From RGIG4097 sp964550635 (GTDB lineage: Bacteria; Bacillota; Clostridia; Christensenellales; CAG-917), in the NCBI GenBank assembly GCA_964550635.1, contig CAZJZV010000011.1:1-50029 (forward strand): DNA of 50,029 nt. The letters run 5' to 3'. The notes under the pieces are model-generated. The model did no database searches. It worked only from the letters and a program-made list of their open reading frames with translations, and was not told the origin of the DNA. Of this stretch, positions 14,717 to 22,511 are shown piece after piece. The position numbers were made by a program, and so were the translations under genes. Within the stretch, counting starts at the first letter, position 1; every line of letters starts with the position of its first letter.

Positions 14717-16339
14717 TTATTTTATTATAAACGCGGTAACCGCGTCTTTTTCAAGCGTTGCGCGGGCGGTCGTGCCGTCCAAACTCACGTCCCCGAGGAC
14801 TTGTATTATCGTGGGATTTGCACCGAATTTTGCGTTGACGTAGTCGTCGGATTTGAGAGTTGACAAGTCGAAACGCACTTTCTTTTTTCCGCCAACTTTG
14901 TTGAAGAAACACACTGCGGTCGAGCCGTCCGCAAGGGGTTTTGCAAGCATGTCCACGAAACCTTTTTTCACTCGTTTCGCTTGCTTGCCCGCCTCGTCCT
15001 GATTGATTGCGATGAGACCTTTATTCGTCACGATTTCTTTCACGTTGTCAGGCATTTTGCGCAGGTCGTTGCCGAGCACGAGCGGTGCATTCATGAAACA
15101 CCACAACGCAAAGTGCGACGAGTTTTGATTGTGCGTGAGTTTGCCGTTGCCCACTTCGAGCATATCCGGGTCGTTGAAGTGCGCGGGACGAGAATACTTG
15201 TATAGTTTCACGTTATGCTCGTAGATGAGTTTTATCCATATCCATATCGGGCGTATGTCGGGGGTGGTGCGCCACATATTTCCCGCCGTCCGTCCCCATT
15301 CGTACGGTTTGTTGAATCCCCATTCGCAGATCGAGAAAAGGATAGGTTTATTTTCGGTGCCGTTTTCGTCCGCGACTTTTCTCGTTGCGACTTTTAGAGC
15401 GTTTGCCATACGGCGATAGAGAAGAATCGTGCTATCCTGTTTGTTTGCGACGGGGTTGTAGAGTTTCACCGTATTCGCGCCCTTTTTGAGATTGACGACC
15501 GTTTGGAAACGCGCGGTATAGTTGTAGTGTTTTTGAGACGGAAATTCGATTTCGTGGGTTTCGCCGTTGACTTCGACCACGAGATATTTTTCATATTGTC
15601 CCTTTTTGAAGATATTGACAGTCAAGGAATACTGTCCGTCCTTTTCCGCGACGACGTTTTGGAAGGAGAGCGCGCCTTTTCCGGCGTCGAGTCCCGAAAC
15701 GTATCTTCCGCCGTCCACGTGCGAACAGTTCATAAACCTTGCAAGTCCCGAAACTATGCCGTTCGAGCAGGAATAGAAAGTGCTATCCTTGCTCCCGATC
15801 GGTGCGACGGTTATGCCGTAGACAAGGGGTGCGTAGATAGGCAAGGGGACGTTGTGGCAGAAGTCGTATTTGAAATATTCCGCGCCCCATTTTGCGATTG
15901 TGTATGCGTCGATATTTTCGCGGTTTAGGGAAGCGGGCAAATCTTCGCAAGTCAGGGTGCCGTTCGACGAGTAAAGTCCCAACTTCAAACCGAGTGCGTT
16001 GACTTTTTGAACGAGAGCGGGGATGCCCGATGCAAAATTGATATAATCCCCGACGAGATTTCCGTTTTCGTCGCGGTTGTTCGACTGCCAACAATCGTCC
16101 ACGTTGACGTAGCGGTATCCTGCGTCCGCAAGACCTTTGTCCACCATTGCTTTTGCGGTGTCGTAGATAAGGTCCTCGGTGATATTCCCCCTGAAAGTAT
16201 TCCAACTCGACCAACCCATAAGGGGAGTTTTTCTGACTCCGTTGTCGTAGTCGGGGATTTCGGGGACGTCCGCGACGCGTTTCGCGCCGAAGAGTGCGTT
16301 GCGGAGATAGCAGATAGGGCACATACCGTTTCTTTTCAT
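14717..16339 (-). CDS. GH27 alpha-galactosidase with an inserted carbohydrate-binding-like domain
   Basis: A 540-residue glycoside hydrolase. The barrel begins at TPLMGWSSWN (residue 38 on) and continues with VNVDDCW (79-84). The nucleophile is Asp159 in YFKYDFC and the acid/base is Asp390 in FNDPDMLEVGNG. Normally these aspartates are about 50-60 residues apart, but here about 145 residues (165-310) intervene. That insert has the beta-sandwich look of a CBM6/35-like module (SLTVNIFKKGQYEKYLVVEV; LKKGANTVKLYNP). A C-terminal beta domain follows. No signal peptide is present, and the N-terminal CPICYLRN segment is unusual. It should release alpha-galactose from imported oligosaccharides. First gene of a three-gene operon; the ribosome-binding site is GAGAGG. 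Confidence 0.9.
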   Translation of the reverse strand: MKRNGMCPICYLRNALFGAKRVADVPEIPDYDNGVRKTPLMGWSSWNTFRGNITEDLIYDTAKAMVDKGLADAGYRYVNVDDCWQSNNRDENGNLVGDYINFASGIPALVQKVNALGLKLGLYSSNGTLTCEDLPASLNRENIDAYTIAKWGAEYFKYDFCHNVPLPIYAPLVYGITVAPIGSKDSTFYSCSNGIVSGLARFMNCSHVDGGRYVSGLDAGKGALSFQNVVAEKDGQYSLTVNIFKKGQYEKYLVVEVNGETHEIEFPSQKHYNYTARFQTVVNLKKGANTVKLYNPVANKQDSTILLYRRMANALKVATRKVADENGTENKPILFSICEWGFNKPYEWGRTAGNMWRTTPDIRPIWIWIKLIYEHNVKLYKYSRPAHFNDPDMLEVGNGKLTHNQNSSHFALWCFMNAPLVLGNDLRKMPDNVKEIVTNKGLIAINQDEAGKQAKRVKKGFVDMLAKPLADGSTAVCFFNKVGGKKKVRFDLSTLKSDDYVNAKFGANPTIIQVLGDVSLDGTTARATLEKDAVTAFIIK

Positions 16340-16366
16340 AGCGACCTCTCGATGATTTCTAATATT

Positions 16367-16395
16367 ATTTTACAAACTTGACGGCGGTTTGTAAA
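16367..16395 (-). promoter_or_regulatory. promoter of the alpha-galactosidase operon
   Basis: On the minus strand, TTTACA, a 17-bp spacer, then TAAAAT, 27 bp before the ATG at 16339. Confidence 0.7.
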
Positions 16396-16414
16396 GACTG
16401 AAATTTTCAAAAAG

Positions 16415-16448
16415 AAAAAAGCGCCCGCGAACGGACGCCTTTTTCATA
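16415..16448. terminator. bidirectional intrinsic terminator after hsp20
   Basis: Stem GCGTCCG / CGGGCGC (one G-U pair) around TTCG, flanked by A-rich and T-rich runs, 80 nt after the hsp20 stop on the minus strand. Confidence 0.75.
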
Positions 16449-16529
16449 GGGATATTATTATGGAGAGAACGTTATTAATTTTGCATAAGTTGATTAACGT
16501 TAAGTTAAAAACTCACGCGTTTTTATCTT

Positions 16530-16955
16530 TTATTCGATGTCAATGCCGTGCTTTGCGGGTTTCTTGCGCTCTTCCTTGGGGATAGTGACCGAAAGAATAC
16601 CGTTCACGTAGCTTGCTTTGATTTGGGTTTCGTCGATGTCGCCCACGTAGTAACTTCTTTGGCAGGACACGCTTCTTTCTTTGCGGATATAGTTTTGTTT
16701 GTTTTCTTTTTCAGCCTTTTCCGCTCTGATGGTTACGTATTCGTTTTCGTAGTCAAGGGAGATGTCCTTCTTGTCAAAGCCGGGGAGTTCGACTTCGAGA
16801 GTATAGTCGTTGTCGTTTTCCTTGATGTCCGTCTTCATACTGTCGAACTTCTCATCGTAGAAAAGGGGACGGAAGAAACCGTCGAGTGCGTCCGAGAAGA
16901 AATTGTCGATAGCGTTATTATTGTTGTATTTAGTGATATAAGTTTTCATAGTCAT
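16530..16955 (-). CDS. small heat-shock protein Hsp20 (alpha-crystallin family)
   Basis: A 141-residue ATP-independent holdase that binds unfolding proteins. The N-terminal segment FSDALDGFFRPLF precedes the alpha-crystallin domain (about residues 45-130). That domain contains YTLEVELPGFDKKDISLDYE, the exposed-loop region with RSVSCQRSYYV, and the family motif YVNGILSVTIPKEE. The C-terminus is short and lacks a clear I-x-I motif apart from GIDIE. Two CIRCE-type operators lie between promoter and gene, so HrcA repression relieved by heat is expected. Length is normal. Confidence 0.96.
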   Translation of the reverse strand: MTMKTYITKYNNNNAIDNFFSDALDGFFRPLFYDEKFDSMKTDIKENDNDYTLEVELPGFDKKDISLDYENEYVTIRAEKAEKENKQNYIRKERSVSCQRSYYVGDIDETQIKASYVNGILSVTIPKEERKKPAKHGIDIE

Positions 16956-16974
16956 ACTCCTTTGTGTCAGGGTT

Positions 16975-17001
16975 TTAGCACTTTTAGCGGTTGAGTGTTG
17001 G
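16975..17001. promoter_or_regulatory. degenerate CIRCE element (HrcA operator), proximal
   Basis: TTAGCACTT, 9 bp, then GAGTGTTGG. Compared with the consensus TTAGCACTC-n9-GAGTGCTAA it has four mismatches. It lies 20 bp before the hsp20 start. Confidence 0.6.
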
Positions 17002-17020
17002 CAAATGGTCTTTTAGTCTG

Positions 17021-17047
17021 TTAGCACTCTCGCCCATCGACTGCTAA
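17021..17047. promoter_or_regulatory. CIRCE element (HrcA operator), distal
   Basis: TTAGCACTC, 9 bp, then GACTGCTAA: one mismatch to the CIRCE consensus. It begins directly after the hsp20 -10 box, the usual place for HrcA repression. Confidence 0.92.
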
Positions 17048-17048
17048 T

Positions 17049-17076
17049 ATAATAACACGTCTGTGGCGAATGTCAA
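17049..17076 (-). promoter_or_regulatory. hsp20 promoter
   Basis: On the minus strand a perfect TTGACA, a 16-bp spacer, then TATTAT, followed two bases later by the CIRCE element. Confidence 0.8.
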
Positions 17077-17169
17077 TAGTTTTTGCAAAAATTTTTGAAA
17101 TATTTTTTGATTTCGTAACAAATTTTGGATTTTGTCGACTATTTCCGCCGAACCCTAGAAAATTCCTTA

Positions 17170-17198
17170 TTTACAACTAATAAACTATGTTTTATAAT
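17170..17198 (+). promoter_or_regulatory. promoter of the FGGY kinase gene
   Basis: TTTACA, a 17-bp spacer, then TATAAT, 33 bp before the ATG at 17232, which is preceded by AGAGGT. Confidence 0.85.
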
Positions 17199-17231
17199 AT
17201 TATTATTCAAAATGTATACGAGAGGTAGATT

Positions 17232-18833
17232 ATGAGCAAATACGTCGTCGCATACGACATTGGCACAACCGGTGTGAAAACTTGTCTTTTTGAAATCGAC
17301 AAGGATATCAAAATGCTTGCCGCCGCAAGCGAAGGCTACAACCTTTACGTTCTCGACAACGGCGGAGCGGAGCAAGATCCCGACGAATGGTGGGAGGCTA
17401 TGCGCTCGACAACCGCTACGATTTTCTCGAAAACCGACGTGACTCCCGACAAAGTCGAAGGCATTTCTTTCTGCTCTCAAGCACAAGGACTCGTCCTCGT
17501 CGACAAAGACGGCAACGCAATTCGTCGCGCTTTCAGTTATATGGACCAACGCGCAGTCCAAGAAATCAAAGAAGGCGTGCAATTCGGTCTTCAAATTCCG
17601 GGACTCGGCAACATTCGCAAACTTCTCCCTGCACTCATCGTTACTAGTGCGGCGCCCGTGTCCGTCAAGGACCCCGTTTGGAAGTATAATTGGGTGAAAA
17701 AACACGAACCCGACAACTTCAAAAAAGTCCACAAATGGCTCGACGTCAAGGAATATCTCATCTGCAGAATGACCGGTGAATTCGTTATGACCTACGATAG
17801 CGCGTTCGGCACTCTCATGTACGACTACAAGAATAAGCGTTTCTCCAAGACCGTTTGCAAGTCCTTCGGCGTGAACGTCGAACATATGCCCAGACTCATC
17901 TCGTCCACCGATTGCGCGGGCACTCTCACCGAAAAAGCGGCAAACGAACTCGGACTCGTCCCCGGCATCAAGGTGTACGGCGGTGGTATGGACGCAAACC
18001 TTATCGGCGTCGGCGCAGGTAGCACCGCTCTCGGCGATACCCACGTTTATAGCGGAACTTCGGGTTGGATCGGCACGATAACCGACAAACCCGCCGTTGA
18101 CGTAACAACTATGATTGCGGCGGTCGTCGCGGCACAACCCGGCAAATACAACTATTTTGCGGAACTGGAAACTTCGGGCAAGTGTCTTGAATGGGTGAAA
18201 GACCATATCGCTCTCGACGAAGTCGGCATCTATATCGAAAAGAAACATATCACCGACGACATCGAAAAGAGATATCTCAACCTGTATCAATATATGACCA
18301 CTATCGTAGACGACGCACCCGCGGGAAGCGGTGGTGTTATCTTCACTCCGTGGCTCCATGGCAACAGATGCCCCTTCGAAGACCCCAATGCACGCGGAAT
18401 GTTCTTCAATATTTCACTTGAAACGGGCAAAACCGAACTCATTCGTGCAGTCCTCGAAGGCGTATGCTACCACAAACGTTGGATGCTCGAAGCGTCTGCG
18501 AAGAAAGTCAAACCGTCTGAAAAGATTCGTTTCGTAGGCGGTGGCGCACTTGACGATTTCACTTGCCAACTCCTTGCGGACATCACGGGACACACCGTTG
18601 AAACAGTTAACAGTCCTCAAAACGTCGGTGCAGTCGGTGCGGCGGCGTGTGCAGGTATCGGCTTGGGACTCATTCCCGACTTCGAGAAAGTCAAGGAATT
18701 TATCCCCGTGCGCAAGACCTTCACTCCCGACCTCAAAGTCAAAGCGGAAGTCTACGACAAAGGATTTGAAGTGTTCAAGAATTTGTACAAATCCAACAAG
18801 AAAAACTTTGCACTTTTGAACTCTTTGAAGTAA
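17232..18833 (+). CDS. FGGY-family carbohydrate kinase (xylulokinase-like)
   Basis: A 533-residue sugar kinase with two actin-like domains. The N-terminal phosphate loop is DIGTTGVKTCLFEID. The middle contains DQRAVQEI and the catalytic region YGGGMDANLIGVGAGST. The second-domain signature is RFVGGGALDDFTCQLLADI. It phosphorylates a pentulose or similar polyol in the cytoplasm; xylulose is a likely guess, and ribulose, fuculose or gluconate cannot be excluded. It is a single-gene unit with no isomerase beside it. Transketolase at 1367-3240 could use a xylulose 5-phosphate product. Confidence 0.92.
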   Translation: MSKYVVAYDIGTTGVKTCLFEIDKDIKMLAAASEGYNLYVLDNGGAEQDPDEWWEAMRSTTATIFSKTDVTPDKVEGISFCSQAQGLVLVDKDGNAIRRAFSYMDQRAVQEIKEGVQFGLQIPGLGNIRKLLPALIVTSAAPVSVKDPVWKYNWVKKHEPDNFKKVHKWLDVKEYLICRMTGEFVMTYDSAFGTLMYDYKNKRFSKTVCKSFGVNVEHMPRLISSTDCAGTLTEKAANELGLVPGIKVYGGGMDANLIGVGAGSTALGDTHVYSGTSGWIGTITDKPAVDVTTMIAAVVAAQPGKYNYFAELETSGKCLEWVKDHIALDEVGIYIEKKHITDDIEKRYLNLYQYMTTIVDDAPAGSGGVIFTPWLHGNRCPFEDPNARGMFFNISLETGKTELIRAVLEGVCYHKRWMLEASAKKVKPSEKIRFVGGGALDDFTCQLLADITGHTVETVNSPQNVGAVGAAACAGIGLGLIPDFEKVKEFIPVRKTFTPDLKVKAEVYDKGFEVFKNLYKSNKKNFALLNSLK

Positions 18834-18848
18834 AAATCACCGAATTAT

Positions 18849-18883
18849 AAAACACGCCACTCCGACCGAGTAGCGTGTTTTTT
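18849..18883 (+). terminator. intrinsic terminator after the FGGY kinase
   Basis: Stem AAAACACGC...ACTC / GAGT...GCGTGTTTT with a small internal mismatch and a T-run. Confidence 0.85.
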
Positions 18884-19046
18884 ATTGCGTTAAAACCAAA
18901 AGTTAGTCGATAGAGCAGTCAAGCGATAATGCTTTTAGCAATCTCAATCGCAACAGTTTTGACAGGGCAACTATCCTATCACAAACAACTGCTTTTGACA
19001 ACTCAATTATTGAAGTTTGCCGACTTTCGAGTGAAACCCACCAAAA
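18884..19046. other. intergenic region between convergent genes
   Basis: No gene, RNA or clear second terminator is seen. Two copies of TTTTGACA occur near 18956 and 18994, without -10 partners. Confidence 0.5.
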
Positions 19047-20453
19047 TCAAAAGACGATTTCTTTTCCTTGCAAGAAGGTGCGGATGATTCCACCCGCTTT
19101 TATATCCACTCCGTCGAATGCAGAAATCAAGTCGTTCGCAGTCGCGATTTCGTAGGCGTTGCCGCGGTAGTAGGCGGATAGGGCGGAGAGTAGTTTTTCG
19201 TCACCGAGCAGGGTGCGCAGGGTGTCGAATAGTATAACCCCTTTGACGTAGGTGAGTGCAACGTAGTCGCTTTCGTCGTGCGAATATACGTCTCTCGTCA
19301 TCGAGAGAGTAGGGGCGGTCGGTTTCCATTTCGAGTAGGTTTTCCGTGCGTCCGCGACGAAGTCCGAATACAAATCGTCTCGCCCAATCAGAGAATAGAA
19401 GTACGCAGTTGAAAATTCCGTAAGCCCTTCGTCGAGCCAACTCTCTCTGACTTGGTCGTTTCCGACGACGTTATACCACCACTGATGAGCGGTTTCGTGG
19501 ACAACGACGTCCGCACTTGCAATGGGGGATAGGATAGCAAACGCGCCGTATTCCATACCGCCCGAATTTATGGGCGCACTCACAATTGTATAGGAGTCAT
19601 AGGGGTATCCGCCAAAGGCGGAAGAGAAGGTTTCGATAGCCTTGACTGCAACGTCGAGAAAGCGAAAATCTTCGTCCAAAGAGAAATAATTCACTTGCAC
19701 TACTCCGCCCGCGGTCGTAGCGGATGAAACCTTGAAATGCGGGGAGAAGACGAGCGCGAAATCACGAATGCGCTCCGCGGTTATCACGGTTGTTTTCACT
19801 CCGTTGTCGGTCGTAGTTTCGCTACGTGCAGGGGATGCCAGCACCAAGGACGACGGATAGTCAACCACCGCGTAGTAGTCCGCGACTTCAAGACAAAAAG
19901 GGTCCCCGATAGGTGAATAACCGTCGTCGAGCCACTCGCCGTTTTTGCGTGCGCATAGGACGGGATAAAAACCCGTCAGGTTTGTTGTCAAGTCGTTTTT
20001 GCCAAACCGCGCGGTGCAGTCGGGAAGATTGACGACACCCGAAATCGACAAGTCCACGCTTTCACCTTTTGCCACCTTATGCGGTATTGACAAGATAGTA
20101 TCGTCTTTGCCAGAAATCTCAAAATCGCAGTTTATCCGATTGATTTTGACCGATAAAACCGTTATTCCGCCAAAAGTTGCAACTTTGTCCCATTCTTCTT
20201 TTTTGATAGGAGCGGTTGCGCTTTGCGAAAATGCGTTTGGGTATAGGTGCAGTTTTACGTCGTCCGCGTCGTCGGGCATAGTGAAAATCACGGTCTCCGA
20301 AAACGTAACGACGTTGCCGCCGTCGTAGGATAATTGCAAGTCGTAACAGGGGATAGCCGTCGTTGAGATTTCACCGCCGTCGTTGCAGGCGGTGAGTGAA
20401 ATCAGGCAAGCGCATAGGCATATTGCAAGTGAAAGTAGAAGTGCTTTTTTCAT
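19047..20453 (-). CDS. M1-family metallopeptidase lipoprotein
   Basis: A 468-residue surface aminopeptidase-like protein. The signal peptide ends in the lipobox LTAC with Cys23, so it is lipid-anchored outside the membrane. After a long beta-rich region (residues 40-260) come the exopeptidase-type motif GGMEYGA (298-304), the zinc motif HETAHQWW (319-326) and the third zinc ligand Glu342 in WLDEGLTEF. A C-terminal helical segment follows. It should trim peptides at the cell surface. The start overlaps the stop of the PRC-barrel gene by 4 nt, so the two are coupled. It is shorter than classical M1 aminopeptidases, which have a large C-terminal domain. Confidence 0.9.
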   Translation of the reverse strand: MKKALLLSLAICLCACLISLTACNDGGEISTTAIPCYDLQLSYDGGNVVTFSETVIFTMPDDADDVKLHLYPNAFSQSATAPIKKEEWDKVATFGGITVLSVKINRINCDFEISGKDDTILSIPHKVAKGESVDLSISGVVNLPDCTARFGKNDLTTNLTGFYPVLCARKNGEWLDDGYSPIGDPFCLEVADYYAVVDYPSSLVLASPARSETTTDNGVKTTVITAERIRDFALVFSPHFKVSSATTAGGVVQVNYFSLDEDFRFLDVAVKAIETFSSAFGGYPYDSYTIVSAPINSGGMEYGAFAILSPIASADVVVHETAHQWWYNVVGNDQVRESWLDEGLTEFSTAYFYSLIGRDDLYSDFVADARKTYSKWKPTAPTLSMTRDVYSHDESDYVALTYVKGVILFDTLRTLLGDEKLLSALSAYYRGNAYEIATANDLISAFDGVDIKAGGIIRTFLQGKEIVF

Positions 20454-21337
20454 TTTGAGTTGAGAGTCAAGTCGAGAAGTTTGCCGTTTGCTCTTGCCTT
20501 TTCGACAACGTCGATTGTGACGAAGGTGTTTTTGTTTGCAATCAATTCACCCGCATAGGTTGTCAGGTCGTTTGTCAACGTCCGCCCCAAAAGGAAGTTG
20601 TAGTCCGCGATAATCCGCGGTGGAATAAATCCGCTTCCGACGCTTACGTTTATGGTTTGTGGCGGAATGACCATTCCGCCGTCGTTGTCAACCTGCGTAG
20701 GAGAAAGAGAAATACCGCCGTTTTCGTTTCCCGCTTGCGTGAAAGTGTTTGCGTTTTCGCTTTCATTTTTGGCGGGGTTGGCGGAGTCGCTGAATATGGG
20801 CGCACTCTCAATTATTCCGCTTGAATTGTAGTTCCTCATTGAGTCGCTATCCGCGGTGAGTGCGGTGACGGTTGCGTTTTCACTTGCAAGAGAAGAAAAA
20901 TCAACTTTTTTCTTGCGCGGTTTTCTGTTTTCTTTCAGGACGACGGCGTCCCCGACGCCCTTGATTTCGGTCGGAGGAATTTCGCAAGAGTCCGTTTTCA
21001 AAGTTGCGATTTTGCCTTTTTCGTCGAAAACGCAGTCCGCGATTATCCCTTTCGACACTCCGAAAGGGGTGTATACGCATTTCCCAACCGCAAGAGTAAA
21101 GGTTGTCGTATCCACGTCCCCAAGGTTTTGCAGGGAAATCCTATCTTCAAGGACGACGACATCGCGGACGTATTTCACGTCGCAGGGCGGGATGAGAAAG
21201 GGCGTATCTCCGTCAGTCAAAAAATATGCAATTTTTTTGCAATATTCGTCAAAAAATACGTTTTCAATCTTGCCGACGAGAGAGCAGTCGGATTTTGCCA
21301 AAACGGTTTTGCCGTGTAGAGCGGAAAAAGAAATCAT
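20450..21337 (-). CDS. PRC-barrel domain protein
   Basis: A 295-residue protein. The start at 21337 is chosen for its GAGAGGTGG site; the open frame runs 22 codons further without one. Residues about 1-75 (GKTVLAKSDCSLVGKIENVFFDE and on) and about 80-155 (GVSKGIIADCVFDEKGKI) look like two PRC-barrel units. A low-complexity linker rich in S, N and E follows. The C-terminal segment contains GRTLTNDLTTYAGELIANKN, a third barrel-like unit. PRC-barrel proteins bind partners in RNA processing, photosynthesis or sporulation (YlmC/YrrD type); the role here is unknown. It is coupled to the M1 lipoprotein gene. Confidence 0.82.
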   Translation of the reverse strand: MISFSALHGKTVLAKSDCSLVGKIENVFFDEYCKKIAYFLTDGDTPFLIPPCDVKYVRDVVVLEDRISLQNLGDVDTTTFTLAVGKCVYTPFGVSKGIIADCVFDEKGKIATLKTDSCEIPPTEIKGVGDAVVLKENRKPRKKKVDFSSLASENATVTALTADSDSMRNYNSSGIIESAPIFSDSANPAKNESENANTFTQAGNENGGISLSPTQVDNDGGMVIPPQTINVSVGSGFIPPRIIADYNFLLGRTLTNDLTTYAGELIANKNTFVTIDVVEKARANGKLLDLTLNSK

Positions 21338-21370
21338 AGTTGCCACCTCTCGAAAATATATGCCCGAAAA

Positions 21371-21399
21371 AGTGTACGTATGAGCGGAAGTAATCGCAA
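21371..21399 (-). promoter_or_regulatory. promoter of the PRC-barrel / M1 peptidase operon
   Basis: On the minus strand, TTGCGA, a 17-bp spacer, then TACACT, about 33 bp before the ATG at 21337. Confidence 0.55.
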
Positions 21400-21493
21400 A
21401 CACGGTTTTAACGCTAAAAATCGGACGAAAATACGCACTTTTTTGCGCACGTGCGCTCGGATTGTATGTTTCGTTTATCCCGAAAAATTCGTG

Positions 21494-21555
21494 TTAATCC
21501 ACAGAGTTGTCCACAAAATCCGCGAAAAATGTGGATAACTTTGTGCACAACTCTG
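21494..21555. promoter_or_regulatory. cluster of DnaA-box-like sites in a dyad
   Basis: There is one perfect DnaA box (21530-21538, TTATCCACA on the minus strand). Three near-matches surround it: TAATCCACA (21495-21503), TTGTCCACA (21507-21515) and the palindromic TTGTGCACAA (21541-21550). The flanks form a 16-bp inverted repeat, 21502-21517 against 21540-21555, with one mismatch. It lies between divergent genes. DnaA binding is inferred from the motif only; no dnaA, dnaN or rpmH gene is nearby. Confidence 0.55.
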
Positions 21556-21610
21556 AATTTTTATACCAAAGTGAATATATTTTCGCTTGAAACAATATTC
21601 ATATTGCGAT

Positions 21611-22315
21611 ATGCATAAAATCAAGGTCGGTGAAAGGGGAATAGCGGTAATTTTGGCGGTCGTAGCGGCGGTTTTGTCCGCAGTTGCGCCCGTTTTGGTC
21701 TCGGTAAATGTGCGCAGAGCGCAGGCAAAAATCATCGTCGTAGACGCGGGACACGGCGGTGAGGACGGCGGTGTCATCGGTGCGAAAACGGGGGTTAAAG
21801 AGAGCGAAATAAATCTTTATATGTCGAAAATCGTCGGTGAGTATTTGAAGGGTATGGGTTTCGAGGTTGTGCAGACGAGAAAAAACTTCGGCGCGCTCGT
21901 CGACGGAAAGTTCAAAAAACGCTCGGATATGGAAGAAAGGCTTCGTATCGTCAAAAACGCAAATCCGCTTGCAGTCGTCAGTTTGCATATGAATACTTAT
22001 TCGTCGCCGTCGCGCAGGGGCGCACAGGTTTTCTACTCAAAATCGTCGGACGAGAGCGCACTATTTGCCGCCGTCGTGCAGTCAAGACTAAACGAACAAT
22101 TCAATCTTCCCGACGTGAAAAGGGAATATTCCGCTCTCACCGCAGAAAAGTATATTCTTCGAGAATCCCCCGCGCCCGCAATCATCGTGGAATGCGGATT
22201 TTTGTCCAATCCCGACGACGAGAAAAACTTCCTTGACGACGAATACCGCCACCGCTTCGCCTACGCAATCGCAAAATCCATCGCCGAATACGTCTACCAA
22301 TCCCACACCGCCTGA
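21611..22315 (+). CDS. cwlD: N-acetylmuramoyl-L-alanine amidase, CwlD-like
   Basis: A 234-residue amidase_3 zinc enzyme that cuts the bond between muramic acid and L-alanine in peptidoglycan. An N-terminal membrane anchor (about residues 9-35) leads to the catalytic domain. The zinc ligands are the histidine in VDAGHGGEDGG, the glutamate in KESEINLYMSK and the histidine in VSLHMNTYS. The catalytic glutamate is in IVECGFLSNPDDEK. The size matches CwlD, which makes muramic-delta-lactam in spore cortex; sporulation in this organism is not otherwise shown. The ATG at 21611 is preferred; an in-frame TTG eight codons earlier has no better site. No strong Shine-Dalgarno is visible. Confidence 0.88.
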   Translation: MHKIKVGERGIAVILAVVAAVLSAVAPVLVSVNVRRAQAKIIVVDAGHGGEDGGVIGAKTGVKESEINLYMSKIVGEYLKGMGFEVVQTRKNFGALVDGKFKKRSDMEERLRIVKNANPLAVVSLHMNTYSSPSRRGAQVFYSKSSDESALFAAVVQSRLNEQFNLPDVKREYSALTAEKYILRESPAPAIIVECGFLSNPDDEKNFLDDEYRHRFAYAIAKSIAEYVYQSHTA

Positions 22316-22330
22316 CGACTTTTGTCTACG

Positions 22331-22360
22331 AAAAAACTTATGCGTTGGGCATAAGTTTTT
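22331..22360 (+). terminator. intrinsic terminator after the amidase
   Basis: Perfect 12-bp stem AAAAACTTATGC / GCATAAGTTTTT with a 5-nt loop. Confidence 0.9.
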
Positions 22361-22511
22361 GGGTTGTTTTGATTTGTTATTTTATGTTATTGGTTTGTTT
22401 TTGACGTAGGTATTGTGTGTTTTTGTTGTGTATGGGTTGTTTTAGTGGACGTTTTTTGTGTTATCGCGGGTGGTTGATATTGGTTCTTTTGCGTGATTGT
22501 GGTTTGAGTGT
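22361..22511. other. strongly G/T-biased intergenic stretch
   Basis: The plus strand is almost free of C and A here and made largely of T and G, unlike everything around it. No gene or RNA fold is recognised. It lies between convergent cwlD and nagA. Confidence 0.5.

Noticed and set aside
21494..21555. Chromosomal origin of replication
   Set aside because: The DnaA-box-like cluster is small, and no dnaA, dnaN, rpmH or AT-rich unwinding region with repeats is nearby.
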